Positions 1 through 9,555 of a DNA stretch of 46,619 bases are shown here, one piece after another. A program made the position numbers and the translations under genes. Numbering within the stretch: position 1 is the first letter of the stretch; each line of letters starts with the position of its first letter. Source of the stretch: Bacteroidia bacterium (lineage in GTDB: Bacteria > Bacteroidota > Bacteroidia > Cytophagales > Cyclobacteriaceae); contig JAUHYU010000035.1 of the NCBI GenBank assembly GCA_030426345.1, positions 1 to 46,619 of the forward strand. The letters are read 5' to 3'. The notes beneath the pieces were generated by a model. That model was not told the DNA's origin. It saw only the letters and a program-made list of their open reading frames with translations, and did no database searches.

Positions 1-306
1 CGACCTGGTTATGTAGAAATATTGCCTGCCTGGGACGAGCAGATGCCGAATGGCAAGATCGCAAATATACAATGCCGGACTAGAGCCGAAGTTACTGAGT
101 TGACATGGGACTTGGAGCAGCGAGTGATAAAAGTTACCATCCACTCGCGGATAAAACAAAATATGCAACTAATGTTGCGGCATTATGGGGCATCGTGGAA
201 GGATCAGGAAGGGCTTGAAAATTTCTCTACGGAAAAGGGGGAGCCGGTAAATATTTCTTTTGAAGAAGGGGAAACAAAAACATTTGAAATGAAATTAAAT
301 AACTGA
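1..306 (+). CDS. C-terminal fragment of a GH95-like glycoside hydrolase (5' end outside window)
   Basis: The reading frame is open from base 1 and ends at the TGA at 304-306, so only about the last 101 residues are present. The segment VEILPAWDEQMPNGKIANI resembles the beta-rich C-terminal domain of GH95-type proteins (pattern LLPALP..W.NG.I.GL), which is also seen in the complete GH95 protein at 13501-15864. The tail is basic and has no membrane segment. An internal TTG at 22 could be taken as a start, but the frame continues upstream and the match begins before it. The next gene starts 15 bases downstream on the same strand, so the two are probably co-transcribed. The family call rests on a short C-terminal match; another (alpha/alpha)6 hydrolase with the same appended domain is possible. 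Confidence 0.55.
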   Translation, partial: RPGYVEILPAWDEQMPNGKIANIQCRTRAEVTELTWDLEQRVIKVTIHSRIKQNMQLMLRHYGASWKDQEGLENFSTEKGEPVNISFEEGETKTFEMKLNN

Positions 307-321
307 AAATTGTTTAAATAA

Positions 322-3312
322 ATGAGATTAAAAGCATTTGTTCTAAAAGTACCTCTGTCCATCGCATTCATCTTTGCCTTTGTCATTGTAGGCAATGCCC
401 AGCAAATTATGGAGTATAAAACCACTCAAAATCCATGGGCAGAAAGCTTGGGCAACCATCGTGCGGTCTTGCAAATCGACCAACCGGCGGATGCTGTTTT
501 TCTCAATCTTCCCTGGCGTAGGCATGACCGACACCCTGAGGGGAAAAAGTTTGTGATAATCCATGCAGCTTCGGGCGATACAGTTCAAAATATCCATCGG
601 ATACAGGTGAGCAATGAAGTGTGTGAAGTCGCTTTTGGCCCGGTAGTGCAATCCGGAATTTACCATTTCTATTATTTGCCCTTTCAACCCCAGGATGGTC
701 ATGGATTTTACAGTAAAAATTATTTCAAGAAAGAGACAGAACCCAATGAGAATTGGGTAAGCCGGAATCAGCTGGGGAAGCCTAACAAGGTAAAAAAACT
801 TCTACGTGCAAATTGCACGCGGATCGAATCCAGAACTGCTTTTGATTCTTTTTACCCAATGGAAGTTATCGCCTTTGAAAGCGAAAAGGAACAGTACAGG
901 AAAAAGTATCTACAGGAATTTCAGCTATTTGCCGAAGACAGGAAATTCCCTGTTCGCATGCAAGACAATATTCCTCAGCGCTGGCTCGATGTTGCCCAGC
1001 CAGCAACATTCTCTGGGATCACCGCCAAAAATGAATATTATGTTTTTCAAGTGGCACTTTGGGCCAGCGAAAAAGATATTGACGATGTCACTTTTGAATT
1101 TGGGGATTTGGTTGGCAATGCATCCAAAATTCCCGCTGGGGCTTTTACATGCTTCAATACCCATGGCGTCGATCCATCTGGTAATGATTTTATCAAAAAG
1201 GTAAGTGTGGTCAAAGGAAAAGTGCAGGCGTTTTGGATTGGGGTGGATATTTCGCAAGATATTGATTCGGGCGAATATATCGGAAAAATTATGGTAAAAA
1301 CGGGCAATTCGGCAAGTAAAAGTATCGATCTGAAAATAAAGGTGATAAATGAAATGCTGGCCGATCGCGGGGATAGCGAACCATGGCGGCACTCCAGATT
1401 GCGATGGCTGAATTCCCGTGCGGGTATAGACGACGAGGCTGTCTTGCCCTATAAGCCTATAAAATCAATGGGAGACAATATCTTTGATCTGTCCGGAAAA
1501 TTATTGGCCTTGAACGATGCGGCCTTGCCGGAGTCCATTCGGGTTTATGGAAATGAAATATTGGCAAATCCCATTGCATTTATTGTCGAGACCGGGAGCA
1601 AGCAGGAGATTTTCTCTTCGGCTGCAGACATTCAGGTGATCAAAAATGCCTCGGGAATCGTGAGTGCTTCATGGCGGCAAAGCTCAGGGAATATTGAGCT
1701 TGAGGCAATTGGGAAGGTGGAATCTGACGGATGGATAAATTATGAGTATAAAGTAAAAGCCAAGAATGACATTGAAGTAGAGGACATTCGGTTGGAAATC
1801 CCATTTCGGAAAGAGATCGCCACCTATATGATGGGCATGGGTTTGCCGGGTCAAAATGCCCCTGATTTCCATGAAGCTAAATGGGAAGGTCCGCAGGATT
1901 CTTTTTGGGTAGGCAATGTAAAAGGTGGCTTACATTGTGAATTGAGGGGTGCTACCTACTCAGGGCCATTGCTCAATTTGTACAAACCGGCCCCACCTCC
2001 AAGCTGGAACAATGAAGGAAAAGGCGGTTTTAAAATCCGCACCGACCAGGATGAAACGAAGGCGATCGTGTATAGCGGAGGCAGAAGCTTAAAAGCGGGG
2101 GAAGAGATTGAATTTGAATTTTCATTGATTATGACCCCTGTGAAAAAGCTCGACACCAAAGGGCAGTTTACCAATAGGTATTACCACAATGGCGGGGATC
2201 CGTGGCCAAAGCAAGGCGAGCTAGAAGCCGGGGTAAAAATCATCAATGTTCACCACGCCAATAAATTCAACCCGCACATCAACTATCCATTTATTGCTGT
2301 GGACGAGATGCGTGGGTTTGTGGACCATTGGCACAAGGAAGGCATGAAAGTGAAAATGTACTACACGATTCGCGAGCTCACAAACCATGTGACAGAGGTT
2401 TGGGCTTTGCGCAGCCTTGGTGATGAGGTATTGGGAGACGGCCGTGACGGAGGATATCCATGGTTGCGGGAGCATTTTGTGGACCATTACCGGCCACAGT
2501 GGTACGACCACATCGACAGTGTGACCATCGATGCCTCTGTGCTGACGAGTACTGGCGAGTCGCGATGGTTCAACTACTATATCGAGGGACTGAAGTGGCT
2601 CGTGCAAAACATGGATATTGATGGGCTTTATCTCGATGATGTTTCCTTTGACCGGAATATGCTCAAGCGCATGCGCAAGGTGATGGATGAAGTAAAGCCG
2701 GGATGTATCATCGATCTTCACTCCAACACCGGATTTTCCAAAGGGCCTGCGATTCAGTACACGGATTATTTTCCCTATCTCGATAAATTATGGTTTGGTG
2801 AAAGTTTTCAATATGATAAAATGCCACCGGAAAATTGGTTGGTGGAAGTGTCGGGAATTCCTTTTGGCCACATGGGGGATATGTTGCATGGTGGTGGAAA
2901 TCCATGGCGCGGCATGGTCTATGGCATGACAGTCCGGCATCCATGGGTTACCGAAGGAGTGACCTGTGACCCACGGTCAATCTGGAAAATATGGGACAGA
3001 TTTGGGATCGCTGAGGCGAAAATGGTCGGCTATTGGGAGGATCACCCCATTGTGGAAACCAATGACCCAAAGGTAAAAGCAACTACTTACGTGAAAGATG
3101 GAAAGCTATTGATTTCAGTTGCCAGTTGGGCAGATTCGCCAGTTAATGTCAAATTGGCAATTGATTGGGAAGCTGTTGGCCTCGACAAATCCCAGGTGCA
3201 ATTGATTGCGCCAAACATTGAAAATTTCCAATTGCAAACTACATTTGAAGTTGATGATAATATTCCTATTGATCCTATGAAGGGATGGTTGATCATTGTT
3301 CAAAACAAATAG
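322..3312 (+). CDS. Exported putative glycoside hydrolase, DUF6067-like
   Basis: A 996-residue protein with a Sec signal peptide (hydrophobic stretch ending GNAQQ near residue 27). The middle (about residues 180-640) looks like beta-sandwich domains. The C-terminal third (about 640-910) looks like a TIM barrel, with segments IINVHHANKFNPHINYPF, GLYLDDVSFDR (around residue 770) and CIIDLHSNTGF. This layout recalls DUF6067 and the GH123-like N-domain proteins found in glycan islands of Bacteroidota and Planctomycetes; the assignment is from memory of the family, not a search. The acidic residues of LYLDDVSFDR are plausible active-site candidates. It lies between a GH95-like tail and a GH35 beta-galactosidase, which supports a periplasmic role on a complex glycan. 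A decayed copy of its C-terminus lies at 5646-5818. The substrate is unknown. Confidence 0.6.
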   Translation: MRLKAFVLKVPLSIAFIFAFVIVGNAQQIMEYKTTQNPWAESLGNHRAVLQIDQPADAVFLNLPWRRHDRHPEGKKFVIIHAASGDTVQNIHRIQVSNEVCEVAFGPVVQSGIYHFYYLPFQPQDGHGFYSKNYFKKETEPNENWVSRNQLGKPNKVKKLLRANCTRIESRTAFDSFYPMEVIAFESEKEQYRKKYLQEFQLFAEDRKFPVRMQDNIPQRWLDVAQPATFSGITAKNEYYVFQVALWASEKDIDDVTFEFGDLVGNASKIPAGAFTCFNTHGVDPSGNDFIKKVSVVKGKVQAFWIGVDISQDIDSGEYIGKIMVKTGNSASKSIDLKIKVINEMLADRGDSEPWRHSRLRWLNSRAGIDDEAVLPYKPIKSMGDNIFDLSGKLLALNDAALPESIRVYGNEILANPIAFIVETGSKQEIFSSAADIQVIKNASGIVSASWRQSSGNIELEAIGKVESDGWINYEYKVKAKNDIEVEDIRLEIPFRKEIATYMMGMGLPGQNAPDFHEAKWEGPQDSFWVGNVKGGLHCELRGATYSGPLLNLYKPAPPPSWNNEGKGGFKIRTDQDETKAIVYSGGRSLKAGEEIEFEFSLIMTPVKKLDTKGQFTNRYYHNGGDPWPKQGELEAGVKIINVHHANKFNPHINYPFIAVDEMRGFVDHWHKEGMKVKMYYTIRELTNHVTEVWALRSLGDEVLGDGRDGGYPWLREHFVDHYRPQWYDHIDSVTIDASVLTSTGESRWFNYYIEGLKWLVQNMDIDGLYLDDVSFDRNMLKRMRKVMDEVKPGCIIDLHSNTGFSKGPAIQYTDYFPYLDKLWFGESFQYDKMPPENWLVEVSGIPFGHMGDMLHGGGNPWRGMVYGMTVRHPWVTEGVTCDPRSIWKIWDRFGIAEAKMVGYWEDHPIVETNDPKVKATTYVKDGKLLISVASWADSPVNVKLAIDWEAVGLDKSQVQLIAPNIENFQLQTTFEVDDNIPIDPMKGWLIIVQNK

Positions 3313-3340
3313 GTTTTTCATTTATAAAGAGAACATATTC

Positions 3341-5626
3341 ATGAGATTTCGACAGTATATATTGACTATATTTTCAATTTTCATGTCATGGAATTTACAG
3401 GCACAATCCCCTGTTTACGAAATTGATATTACTAAGCGGTTTCCACCGATCAGCTATGGGCATCTGGTAGAGCCATCAACAAACCCACAGGGGATCACCC
3501 TCGATGTCAATAGCCATCATTTTACCAGAAATGGCAAACCATGGTTTCCGATCATGGGGGAATTCCATTATATCCGTTACCCGGAAAAATACTGGGAGGA
3601 GGAAATTATCAAGATGAAAAGCGGTGGTTTGAGTATCGTGGCGACTTATGTGTTTTGGAACGCACATGAATATCCAAAGGGAAATTGGGATTGGTCTGGC
3701 ATCAAGGATTTACGACGTTTTGTAGCGCTTTGCCAAAAGCACGACATGTACGTGTGGTTGCGGATCGGTCCTTGGTGCCATGGAGAACAACTGCACGGTG
3801 GGCACCCCGACTGGATCAACAGCATGAAAGGCAAGCGATCCAATGACCCGCAATATTTAGCAGAAGCGCAAAAGCTGTTCGATCAAATTGGTGAGCAGGT
3901 CAAAGGCATGTACTTCAAGGATGGTGGGCTGATCATTGGCACACAACTCGAAAATGAATATGCCAGCGGAGACCCCGACCATATTGGCACGTTGAAGAAA
4001 ATGGCATTGGCGGCAGGCATACGACCGGTTTATTTTACCATCACGGCCAATACTGTCTTCCACGATGACAAACGTGAAGCAATTCCACTGCAAGGAGCAT
4101 ATCCCTATCGCGGTTGGGAGAAAGGCGGAGGAAGAGCAACCAAAGATTTTTTGTATGCCAACGACCAATGGATCATGACGGATGCGCTTGGCAAGGTGTA
4201 TTATGATGTGTCCAAATACCCCAAAGGACTTTGCGAGCAGGGATGTGGCAGCCAGATGACGTATAAAAATAGGTTTACGGTAGAGCCATATGTGGTGGAG
4301 GCACATTTGCAAAACCAGATTGGCAGGGGCATGAATCTTGTGGGGTATTACATGTTTCAGGGAGGGACGCAGATACCGGGCCTCAAAGAGCCGGGATATC
4401 CGGAGTCCTACGATTTTCAAGCACCTATTTCGGAGTTTGGGTTTTTGCGGCCATCTTATAAATATTTAAAAATCCTGCACAATTTCGTCCATGATTTCGG
4501 GAGTGACTTGGCAGAAACATTTGTGATCGCTCCGGAAGATCAGGTTTTGGATGAACTCAATAAAGACCGGTTGCGGTACATCGCCCGGGCAAATGGGGAT
4601 AGTGGATTTATCTTTCTCAACAATACGCAAGTACGCGTGCCAATGCCCGATAAGCATTTTAAATTGCAAATAAACCTAGACCAGGAAACGATAACATTGC
4701 CGAGAAAAGAGCTAATGCTCCGTGGCGAAACAAACGCCATTCTCCCCTTCAATTATGATCTGAATGGCGCTTTGCTAAAATATGCTACGGCGCAGCCCAT
4801 GAGCAGGTTTTCTGCTGGTGAAGAACAGGTTTTGATATTCACGGAAGTGGTAGGAATGGAAGTTGAACTCGCTTTTGATAATTCTACCATCCACAAAGCA
4901 ACCGGCGATGGATGGGAGCAGATTGTAGAAAATGGGATCCTCTATCTTCATCCAAAAGGAAACCCAAACTCCCCGGTTTTGCTTCATGGAAAAAATGGGC
5001 ATTTAAGTCGAATAATTGTTTTGAATAGGAAACAGGCAGAAAATAGCTGGCGGATATCCATGGAAAATCAAGGGTATTTGTTGATTTCCCAGGCAGATGT
5101 TTTGGTGTCTGATGGACAATTCGAGTTCAGGAAAATGGGGGACAATGAAATCATATTCGATATATTTCCTGAGTCTACGGAAAAAATAAAGGCAAATGGC
5201 AAAGAGCTGCAATATGAAATGCATGGAATTTTTGCCCATTATAAATTAAACGTGAATGCGGATTACCCGATTGTGGAAATTGAAAAAAGGGACAATACCG
5301 CCCGGATAATCCTTCCTAAATCCATGCCGGAAGGTCTGAGTGATTTGGTATTGCACATGGATTATTGGGGCGGAAGCGCAACCGCAAAAATCAAGAACCG
5401 GATAGTGACAGACCATCTCTTCCATGGGCCTAGGTGGAAATTTGGTTTGAAAAGATACATCGATGCCGGAGAGAAAGAAATGACATTTGAGCTACAGGAT
5501 TGGTCGGATGATATTACTGGAGTCCCAACAGTAATAGTGGCTGACATAAAGCGGAACGGGACCAAATGGAAACAAATCGATGTGATTCCTCAATGTAAAG
5601 CGATTGTTACATATATTGAAAATTAA
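3341..5626 (+). CDS. Exported beta-galactosidase, GH35 family
   Basis: The ATG at 3341 gives a clean signal peptide (MRFRQYILTIFSIFMSWNLQ followed by AQ) and a 761-residue protein. An in-frame upstream start at 3296 would overlap the previous gene and spoil the leader. GH35 hallmarks are clear: GEFHYIRYPEKYWEEEI, the segment around residues 136-148 with WLRIGPWCHGE, and QLENEY at residues 202-207, where E206 matches the family acid/base. The later segment YDFQAPISEFG matches the YDYDAPISE block of GH35. The nucleophile is probably the Glu of GLCEQGCG. GH35 enzymes release terminal beta-linked galactose by a retaining mechanism. The protein probably acts in the periplasm with the neighbouring hydrolases. 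The C-terminal half looks like beta domains. The fine substrate (linkage, sulfation) cannot be read from the sequence. Confidence 0.88.
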   Translation: MRFRQYILTIFSIFMSWNLQAQSPVYEIDITKRFPPISYGHLVEPSTNPQGITLDVNSHHFTRNGKPWFPIMGEFHYIRYPEKYWEEEIIKMKSGGLSIVATYVFWNAHEYPKGNWDWSGIKDLRRFVALCQKHDMYVWLRIGPWCHGEQLHGGHPDWINSMKGKRSNDPQYLAEAQKLFDQIGEQVKGMYFKDGGLIIGTQLENEYASGDPDHIGTLKKMALAAGIRPVYFTITANTVFHDDKREAIPLQGAYPYRGWEKGGGRATKDFLYANDQWIMTDALGKVYYDVSKYPKGLCEQGCGSQMTYKNRFTVEPYVVEAHLQNQIGRGMNLVGYYMFQGGTQIPGLKEPGYPESYDFQAPISEFGFLRPSYKYLKILHNFVHDFGSDLAETFVIAPEDQVLDELNKDRLRYIARANGDSGFIFLNNTQVRVPMPDKHFKLQINLDQETITLPRKELMLRGETNAILPFNYDLNGALLKYATAQPMSRFSAGEEQVLIFTEVVGMEVELAFDNSTIHKATGDGWEQIVENGILYLHPKGNPNSPVLLHGKNGHLSRIIVLNRKQAENSWRISMENQGYLLISQADVLVSDGQFEFRKMGDNEIIFDIFPESTEKIKANGKELQYEMHGIFAHYKLNVNADYPIVEIEKRDNTARIILPKSMPEGLSDLVLHMDYWGGSATAKIKNRIVTDHLFHGPRWKFGLKRYIDAGEKEMTFELQDWSDDITGVPTVIVADIKRNGTKWKQIDVIPQCKAIVTYIEN

Positions 5627-5645
5627 ATTCAAACAGCAACACGTT

Positions 5646-5818
5646 TGGGAAGCCATTGGTTTGGATGGTTCCAATCCCAGTTATTTGTTCCATATATTGA
5701 AAATTTCTAACCTCAAACTTCTTTTGGCATAAATGCGAAAATACTAATAGACCCTGATAAGGGGTGGTTGATAATTGTAAGGGACAGGTGGTCATTAATT
5801 AAAAACAATATTGGTTGA
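5646..5818 (+). pseudogene. 3' remnant of a second DUF6067-like gene
   Basis: This stretch after the GH35 gene still encodes the end of a protein like the one at 322-3312. In one frame it reads WEAIGLDGSNPS, against WEAVGLDKSQVQ in the intact gene. After a frame change it reads PYIENF, a stop, PQTSFGINAKILIDPDKGWLIIV and a final TGA at 5816-5818. The intact protein has PNIENFQLQTTF and IDPMKGWLIIV at its end. There is therefore at least one frameshift and one internal stop, and only about 55 codons remain. The sequence is clearly diverged from the intact copy, so this is not a recent duplication. It suggests a paralogue was deleted here, leaving its 3' end. Confidence 0.8.
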
Positions 5819-5994
5819 ACTTCAAAATGATGCACTGGTAACTATAACGAAAGGTGCGGATTGACTTAAAACCCATTTTTATTTTTCAAGTCGTAGAGAA
5901 TTATTAACATTGAGTTAGTTAATATTATCAGGCATGAGCATTTATTTTTTTAGCATTGCAAAATATTTTTTAAATAATAAAAGGACATGAATCA
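5819..5994. other. Intergenic leader of the acetylesterase gene
   Basis: This AT-rich stretch separates the DUF6067-like scrap from the gene starting at 5995. No coding frame is visible. It probably contains the promoter and untranslated leader of the esterase gene, but I cannot point to a convincing TAnnTTTG box. Confidence 0.4.
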
Positions 5995-7992
5995 ATGAAA
6001 AAACACACATTTATTAAACTGATCCTTATAAGCTTTATACCCATCTTATTCATATTTGTAGGTTGTGATTCAACTAAGCCGGCTATGAATATTAGTCTGC
6101 CAATATTATTCAGCGACAATATGGTTCTGCAAAGAGATCAAAATATTCCTATTTGGGGTACCGCAGAGCCAGATGGGGAAGTTTTGGTGGAAATTTCCGG
6201 ACAACAAAAAACGGCTAAAGCCTCAAAAGATGGTCAATGGAGAATTGATTTTGATCCTATGCCTGCCGGAGGACCTTATGATTTAGCAATCTCTGGAAGG
6301 GATACGATCAAGTTTAAAAATGTAATGATTGGAGAAGTATGGCTTTGCTCTGGGCAATCCAATATGGAAATGTCCGTCAAAAGCAGTAACAATTATGAAG
6401 AAGAGATAGCTAAAGCAGATTATCCAAATATCCGTTTGTTCAATGTTAGGCACACCACAAGTAATCAGCCGATAGATGCCATTAACAGTGATGGATGGGA
6501 GGAGTGTAGTCCCCAAACAATTTCTAATTTTTCAGCAGTTGCTTATTTCTTCGGACGAAAGTTGTTTGTAGAAACCGGCGTATCTGTTGGATTGATTCAT
6601 TCTTCTTGGGGAGGCACAGTAGCTGAAGCGTGGACAAGTGCTGAGGCTTTGAAGAGGATGCCTGATTTTCGCAATGAGGTAGAAGTGATTGAAGCAATAT
6701 TGCCAGGAGAAGTTCCATCTCAAGAGGACTACGAATTGGAATTAAAATCAAGAGACGAGAAGATTATTCAAGGGGATGCTGGATTTGATAAGGGGCAACC
6801 AATTTGGAATAATCCAGATTTAGACTTGAATGGATGGAAGGCAATGCATCTTCCAACTTTATGGGAAAATGCCGGGTACCCAAATTTTGATGGAAAAATG
6901 TGGTTTCGAAAGGAAATACATATTCCTGCTTCTATGGTTGGAGCTGATATAGTGTTACACCTTGGGCCAATAAATGATGTAGATATCACTTGGTTTAATG
7001 GAGTGAAAGTTGGTGGCACTAGTGGAGCCAGCCAACTCAGAGAATACAAAATCCCCAAGTCGATTGTTAGGGCGGGCAAAAACATCATTGCTGTTAATGT
7101 CTATGATATTGGAAATAATGGTGGGATATGGGGCCTTGATGAGCAGATGTTCATAGAAAGTAGTAATGGCAATACTATTTCAATAGCAGGGGAATGGTTA
7201 TATAAGATTGGATTTGATACAAAAACTTTAGGTCCAAAACTTCAGGCTCCAAACGATCCGAATAGACCAACTGTTTTATTTAATTCAATGCTTCATCCTC
7301 TTATCCCTTACGCCATAAGAGGGGCCATCTGGTATCAGGGTGAAAGTAATGCGTCTAGAGCGTATCAGTATCAAACCCTATTTCCTGCCATGATTCAAGA
7401 CTGGCGCAGTTTATGGAATCAAGGTAATTTTCCATTTTTATTTGTCCAACTGGCTAATTTCATGCAGTTGCAAACAGAACCAAGGGATGACGAATGGGCA
7501 GAACTTCGGGAAGCACAACTGCAAACACTGTCTCTTCCCAATACAGGTATGGCAGTCACAATTGATATTGGAGAGGCCATGGATATTCACCCCAAAAACA
7601 AGCAAGAGGTTGGTAGAAGGCTAGCCTTGAATGCATTGGCAAAAGTTTATGGAAAAGATATTACCTATTCAGGTCCGATGTACCAGTCTTTGAAAGTTGA
7701 AGGAAATAAAATACGTATTCAATTCTCAAATACCGACAAAGGTCTGAAAATAGAGGGAGGCGATAAACCGATTGGATTTGCTATTGCCGGAGATGATAAA
7801 AAGTTTGTTTGGGCGAATGCAGAAATAGAGGGCAATGAAGTTGTTGTCTGGGATTCTAAAATAAAAAAACCAGTTGCTGTGAGGTACGCATGGGCAGCAA
7901 ATCCAATTTGTAATTTATATAACGGAGCAGGTTTGCCTGCATCACCTTTCAGAACAGATGATTGGGAAGGGATAACATATAATAAGAAATAA
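5995..7992 (+). CDS. Sialate O-acetylesterase-like SGNH esterase (lipoprotein)
   Basis: A 665-residue protein with a lipobox (FVGC, Cys24), so probably anchored in a membrane facing the periplasm or cell surface. An N-terminal beta domain starts LPILFSDNMVLQRDQ, as in the SASA family. The SGNH core shows GEVWLCSGQSNMEM (nucleophile Ser122), AIWYQGESN near residue 445 and the catalytic MDIHP (His532). Between the two halves, at about residues 265-378, sits a jelly-roll-like insert (GKMWFRKEIHIPA, AGKNIIAVNVYD) resembling the sugar-binding domain of GH2 enzymes. Family members remove acetyl esters from sialic acids or from plant and algal polysaccharides, so the substrate could be any acetylated glycan. 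Position among glycosidases suggests it clears acetyl groups that block them. Codons look more AT-rich than in the gene upstream. Confidence 0.85.
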   Translation: MKKHTFIKLILISFIPILFIFVGCDSTKPAMNISLPILFSDNMVLQRDQNIPIWGTAEPDGEVLVEISGQQKTAKASKDGQWRIDFDPMPAGGPYDLAISGRDTIKFKNVMIGEVWLCSGQSNMEMSVKSSNNYEEEIAKADYPNIRLFNVRHTTSNQPIDAINSDGWEECSPQTISNFSAVAYFFGRKLFVETGVSVGLIHSSWGGTVAEAWTSAEALKRMPDFRNEVEVIEAILPGEVPSQEDYELELKSRDEKIIQGDAGFDKGQPIWNNPDLDLNGWKAMHLPTLWENAGYPNFDGKMWFRKEIHIPASMVGADIVLHLGPINDVDITWFNGVKVGGTSGASQLREYKIPKSIVRAGKNIIAVNVYDIGNNGGIWGLDEQMFIESSNGNTISIAGEWLYKIGFDTKTLGPKLQAPNDPNRPTVLFNSMLHPLIPYAIRGAIWYQGESNASRAYQYQTLFPAMIQDWRSLWNQGNFPFLFVQLANFMQLQTEPRDDEWAELREAQLQTLSLPNTGMAVTIDIGEAMDIHPKNKQEVGRRLALNALAKVYGKDITYSGPMYQSLKVEGNKIRIQFSNTDKGLKIEGGDKPIGFAIAGDDKKFVWANAEIEGNEVVVWDSKIKKPVAVRYAWAANPICNLYNGAGLPASPFRTDDWEGITYNKK

Positions 7993-8114
7993 CTAAGGAA
8001 GTTTTATGAGGAATTTTCTCTTGCGAGACGAACTTTCCTTCCTTGACTTTAAATTAGCGCTTTGGCCTGTACTACATGTAGAAGCGCATTTACCAAACGA
8101 ATAATAAAGCCCTT

Positions 8115-8124
8115 AAAATCCATG
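8115..8124 (+). repeat. AAAATCCATG repeat copy
   Basis: Exact copy of the repeated word, preceded by AAAGCCCTT, in the gap between the esterase gene and the BNR protein. It lies 50 bases before the ATG at 8175 and in the same orientation. Confidence 0.85.
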
Positions 8125-8174
8125 ATTCAGTTTTCTGCTTGGGGTGGACTTTCAATAAATAACTTACAACTATT

Positions 8175-9440
8175 ATGAATTTTTACAAATTTTCAAAGCT
8201 AAGCGTATTTCTATATTTAGTTATAATCTGTTTTTCCACGACAGATTTACTTGCTCAGAAACAGCAAGCCGAAGAGTCTGCCAGTACTAGCAAACCACCT
8301 TCTGATGTTAATCCTGAATTTGAGAAAATAAAGTCCAGAGTGAGTTATGTCCCAGGGATTAAAGTGATAAGGGGAGAAACCCATGTGATTGTACCTGAAC
8401 AAGAAGTTAATTGTCCGGCAGGTAGTATTTTTACTTTCAACAATGGTGATATTCAAGTGTTAAACCGGCGCTCCAGCGATGGTGGGAAAACGTGGAAACA
8501 GGTAAATAATTATTTTGGAACTACCACATACCAATATCCCGAACCAGATGGTGAAGTAGTCTCATTCCATCAGGGAACTGATTCCTTTGGAAAAGAATCA
8601 TATTTCCCAGAAAAACAGGAAGCTTTTTGGTGGGAAACTGACCAGAAAGGAATTTTTGAGGCTGTTTTTTTTCGATCAAAAGATAATGGTCTTAATAAAG
8701 TAAAAGACCTAGCGACAATTATCCTGCCCGAAAGTTTTAGTGGTTGGAAGGGTATTCTATGCCGCAAAATTGTACAAATTAATGATGGCAGCCTTCTCAT
8801 GACTATCTATATAAGAAATCCGAAGGGGGGTATTAATGAACAACTATTTCGTGACATTGTAATTCACTCTTCTGACCGAGGCAAGACATGGAATTATCTT
8901 TCTACAATAGCCTTTGATATGGCACCAAGTCAGCTTGGCGAGGGATTCAATGAAGCAACTTTGCTTGCTCTTCCCGATGGTAAAATTCATTGTTACATGA
9001 GGTCAGGAGCAAGTTGCCAAGCCTCATTGGGAAGTGACAATAACAATGATTCGGATGCAAAAATGCCTTTTGGATTAGGAAAACAGACCCCTATTTATAA
9101 GAGCGTTTCAGTCGATGGAGGTAAGCACTGGAGCAGTCCCAGTCCCATTACTACACATGGTGTTTTTCCCGATGTCGTTCAGTTGGAAAACGGGGTTATT
9201 GTAATGAGTTATGGTCGGCCGGGAAACTGGCTAACCTTCAATAATAACGAGAGCATTAATTGGGGGCCTGTTATTCCATTTTACAATGATCTATATCCTC
9301 CTGATTGCAGTAATTATATATCCATATCAGAGGTAGCTCCTAATGTATTATTGGCGGTATATCCCAGAACCAACCCGAATGACCATTGGCAAAGTGAGCT
9401 TGTGGGCACATACTTTAAAATAAAGGTTATGACGGAGTAA
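8175..9440 (+). CDS. Exported BNR/Asp-box repeat protein, sialidase-fold
   Basis: A 421-residue protein with a Sec leader (hydrophobic stretch ending LLAQKQ). Three Asp-box motifs (S-x-D-x-G-x-T/H-W) mark beta-propeller blades: SSDGGKTW near residue 95, SSDRGKTW near 231 and SVDGGKHW near 310. The segment GFNEATLLALPDGKIHCYMRSG and the later GVFPDVVQLENGVIVMSYGRPG are typical of sialidase-like six-bladed propellers (GH33 and relatives). I cannot confirm the arginine triad and Tyr/Glu nucleophile of true sialidases, and many bacterial proteins with this fold have other activities. With the acetylesterase just upstream, a role on an acidic or deoxy sugar side chain is reasonable. A fragment of a second, related protein follows at about 9556-9857. 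Confidence 0.7.
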   Translation: MNFYKFSKLSVFLYLVIICFSTTDLLAQKQQAEESASTSKPPSDVNPEFEKIKSRVSYVPGIKVIRGETHVIVPEQEVNCPAGSIFTFNNGDIQVLNRRSSDGGKTWKQVNNYFGTTTYQYPEPDGEVVSFHQGTDSFGKESYFPEKQEAFWWETDQKGIFEAVFFRSKDNGLNKVKDLATIILPESFSGWKGILCRKIVQINDGSLLMTIYIRNPKGGINEQLFRDIVIHSSDRGKTWNYLSTIAFDMAPSQLGEGFNEATLLALPDGKIHCYMRSGASCQASLGSDNNNDSDAKMPFGLGKQTPIYKSVSVDGGKHWSSPSPITTHGVFPDVVQLENGVIVMSYGRPGNWLTFNNNESINWGPVIPFYNDLYPPDCSNYISISEVAPNVLLAVYPRTNPNDHWQSELVGTYFKIKVMTE

Positions 9441-9555
9441 GGGATTGAAATAAACATGAAACCGACATAGTTTGAACATACTTTTACAGTAGTGAATATC
9501 CAACACTCTAGTTTCTGTTTTTTCATCCTCCATCTGGCATCAGGTCGCATATTAA

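Noticed and set aside
925-1392. Long minus-strand frames inside the DUF6067-like gene
   Set aside because: They are shadows of a well-supported plus-strand gene and encode no recognisable domain.
3296-3340. Upstream start for the GH35 gene
   Set aside because: It would overlap the previous gene and put a polar segment in front of the signal peptide; ATG 3341 is clearly better.
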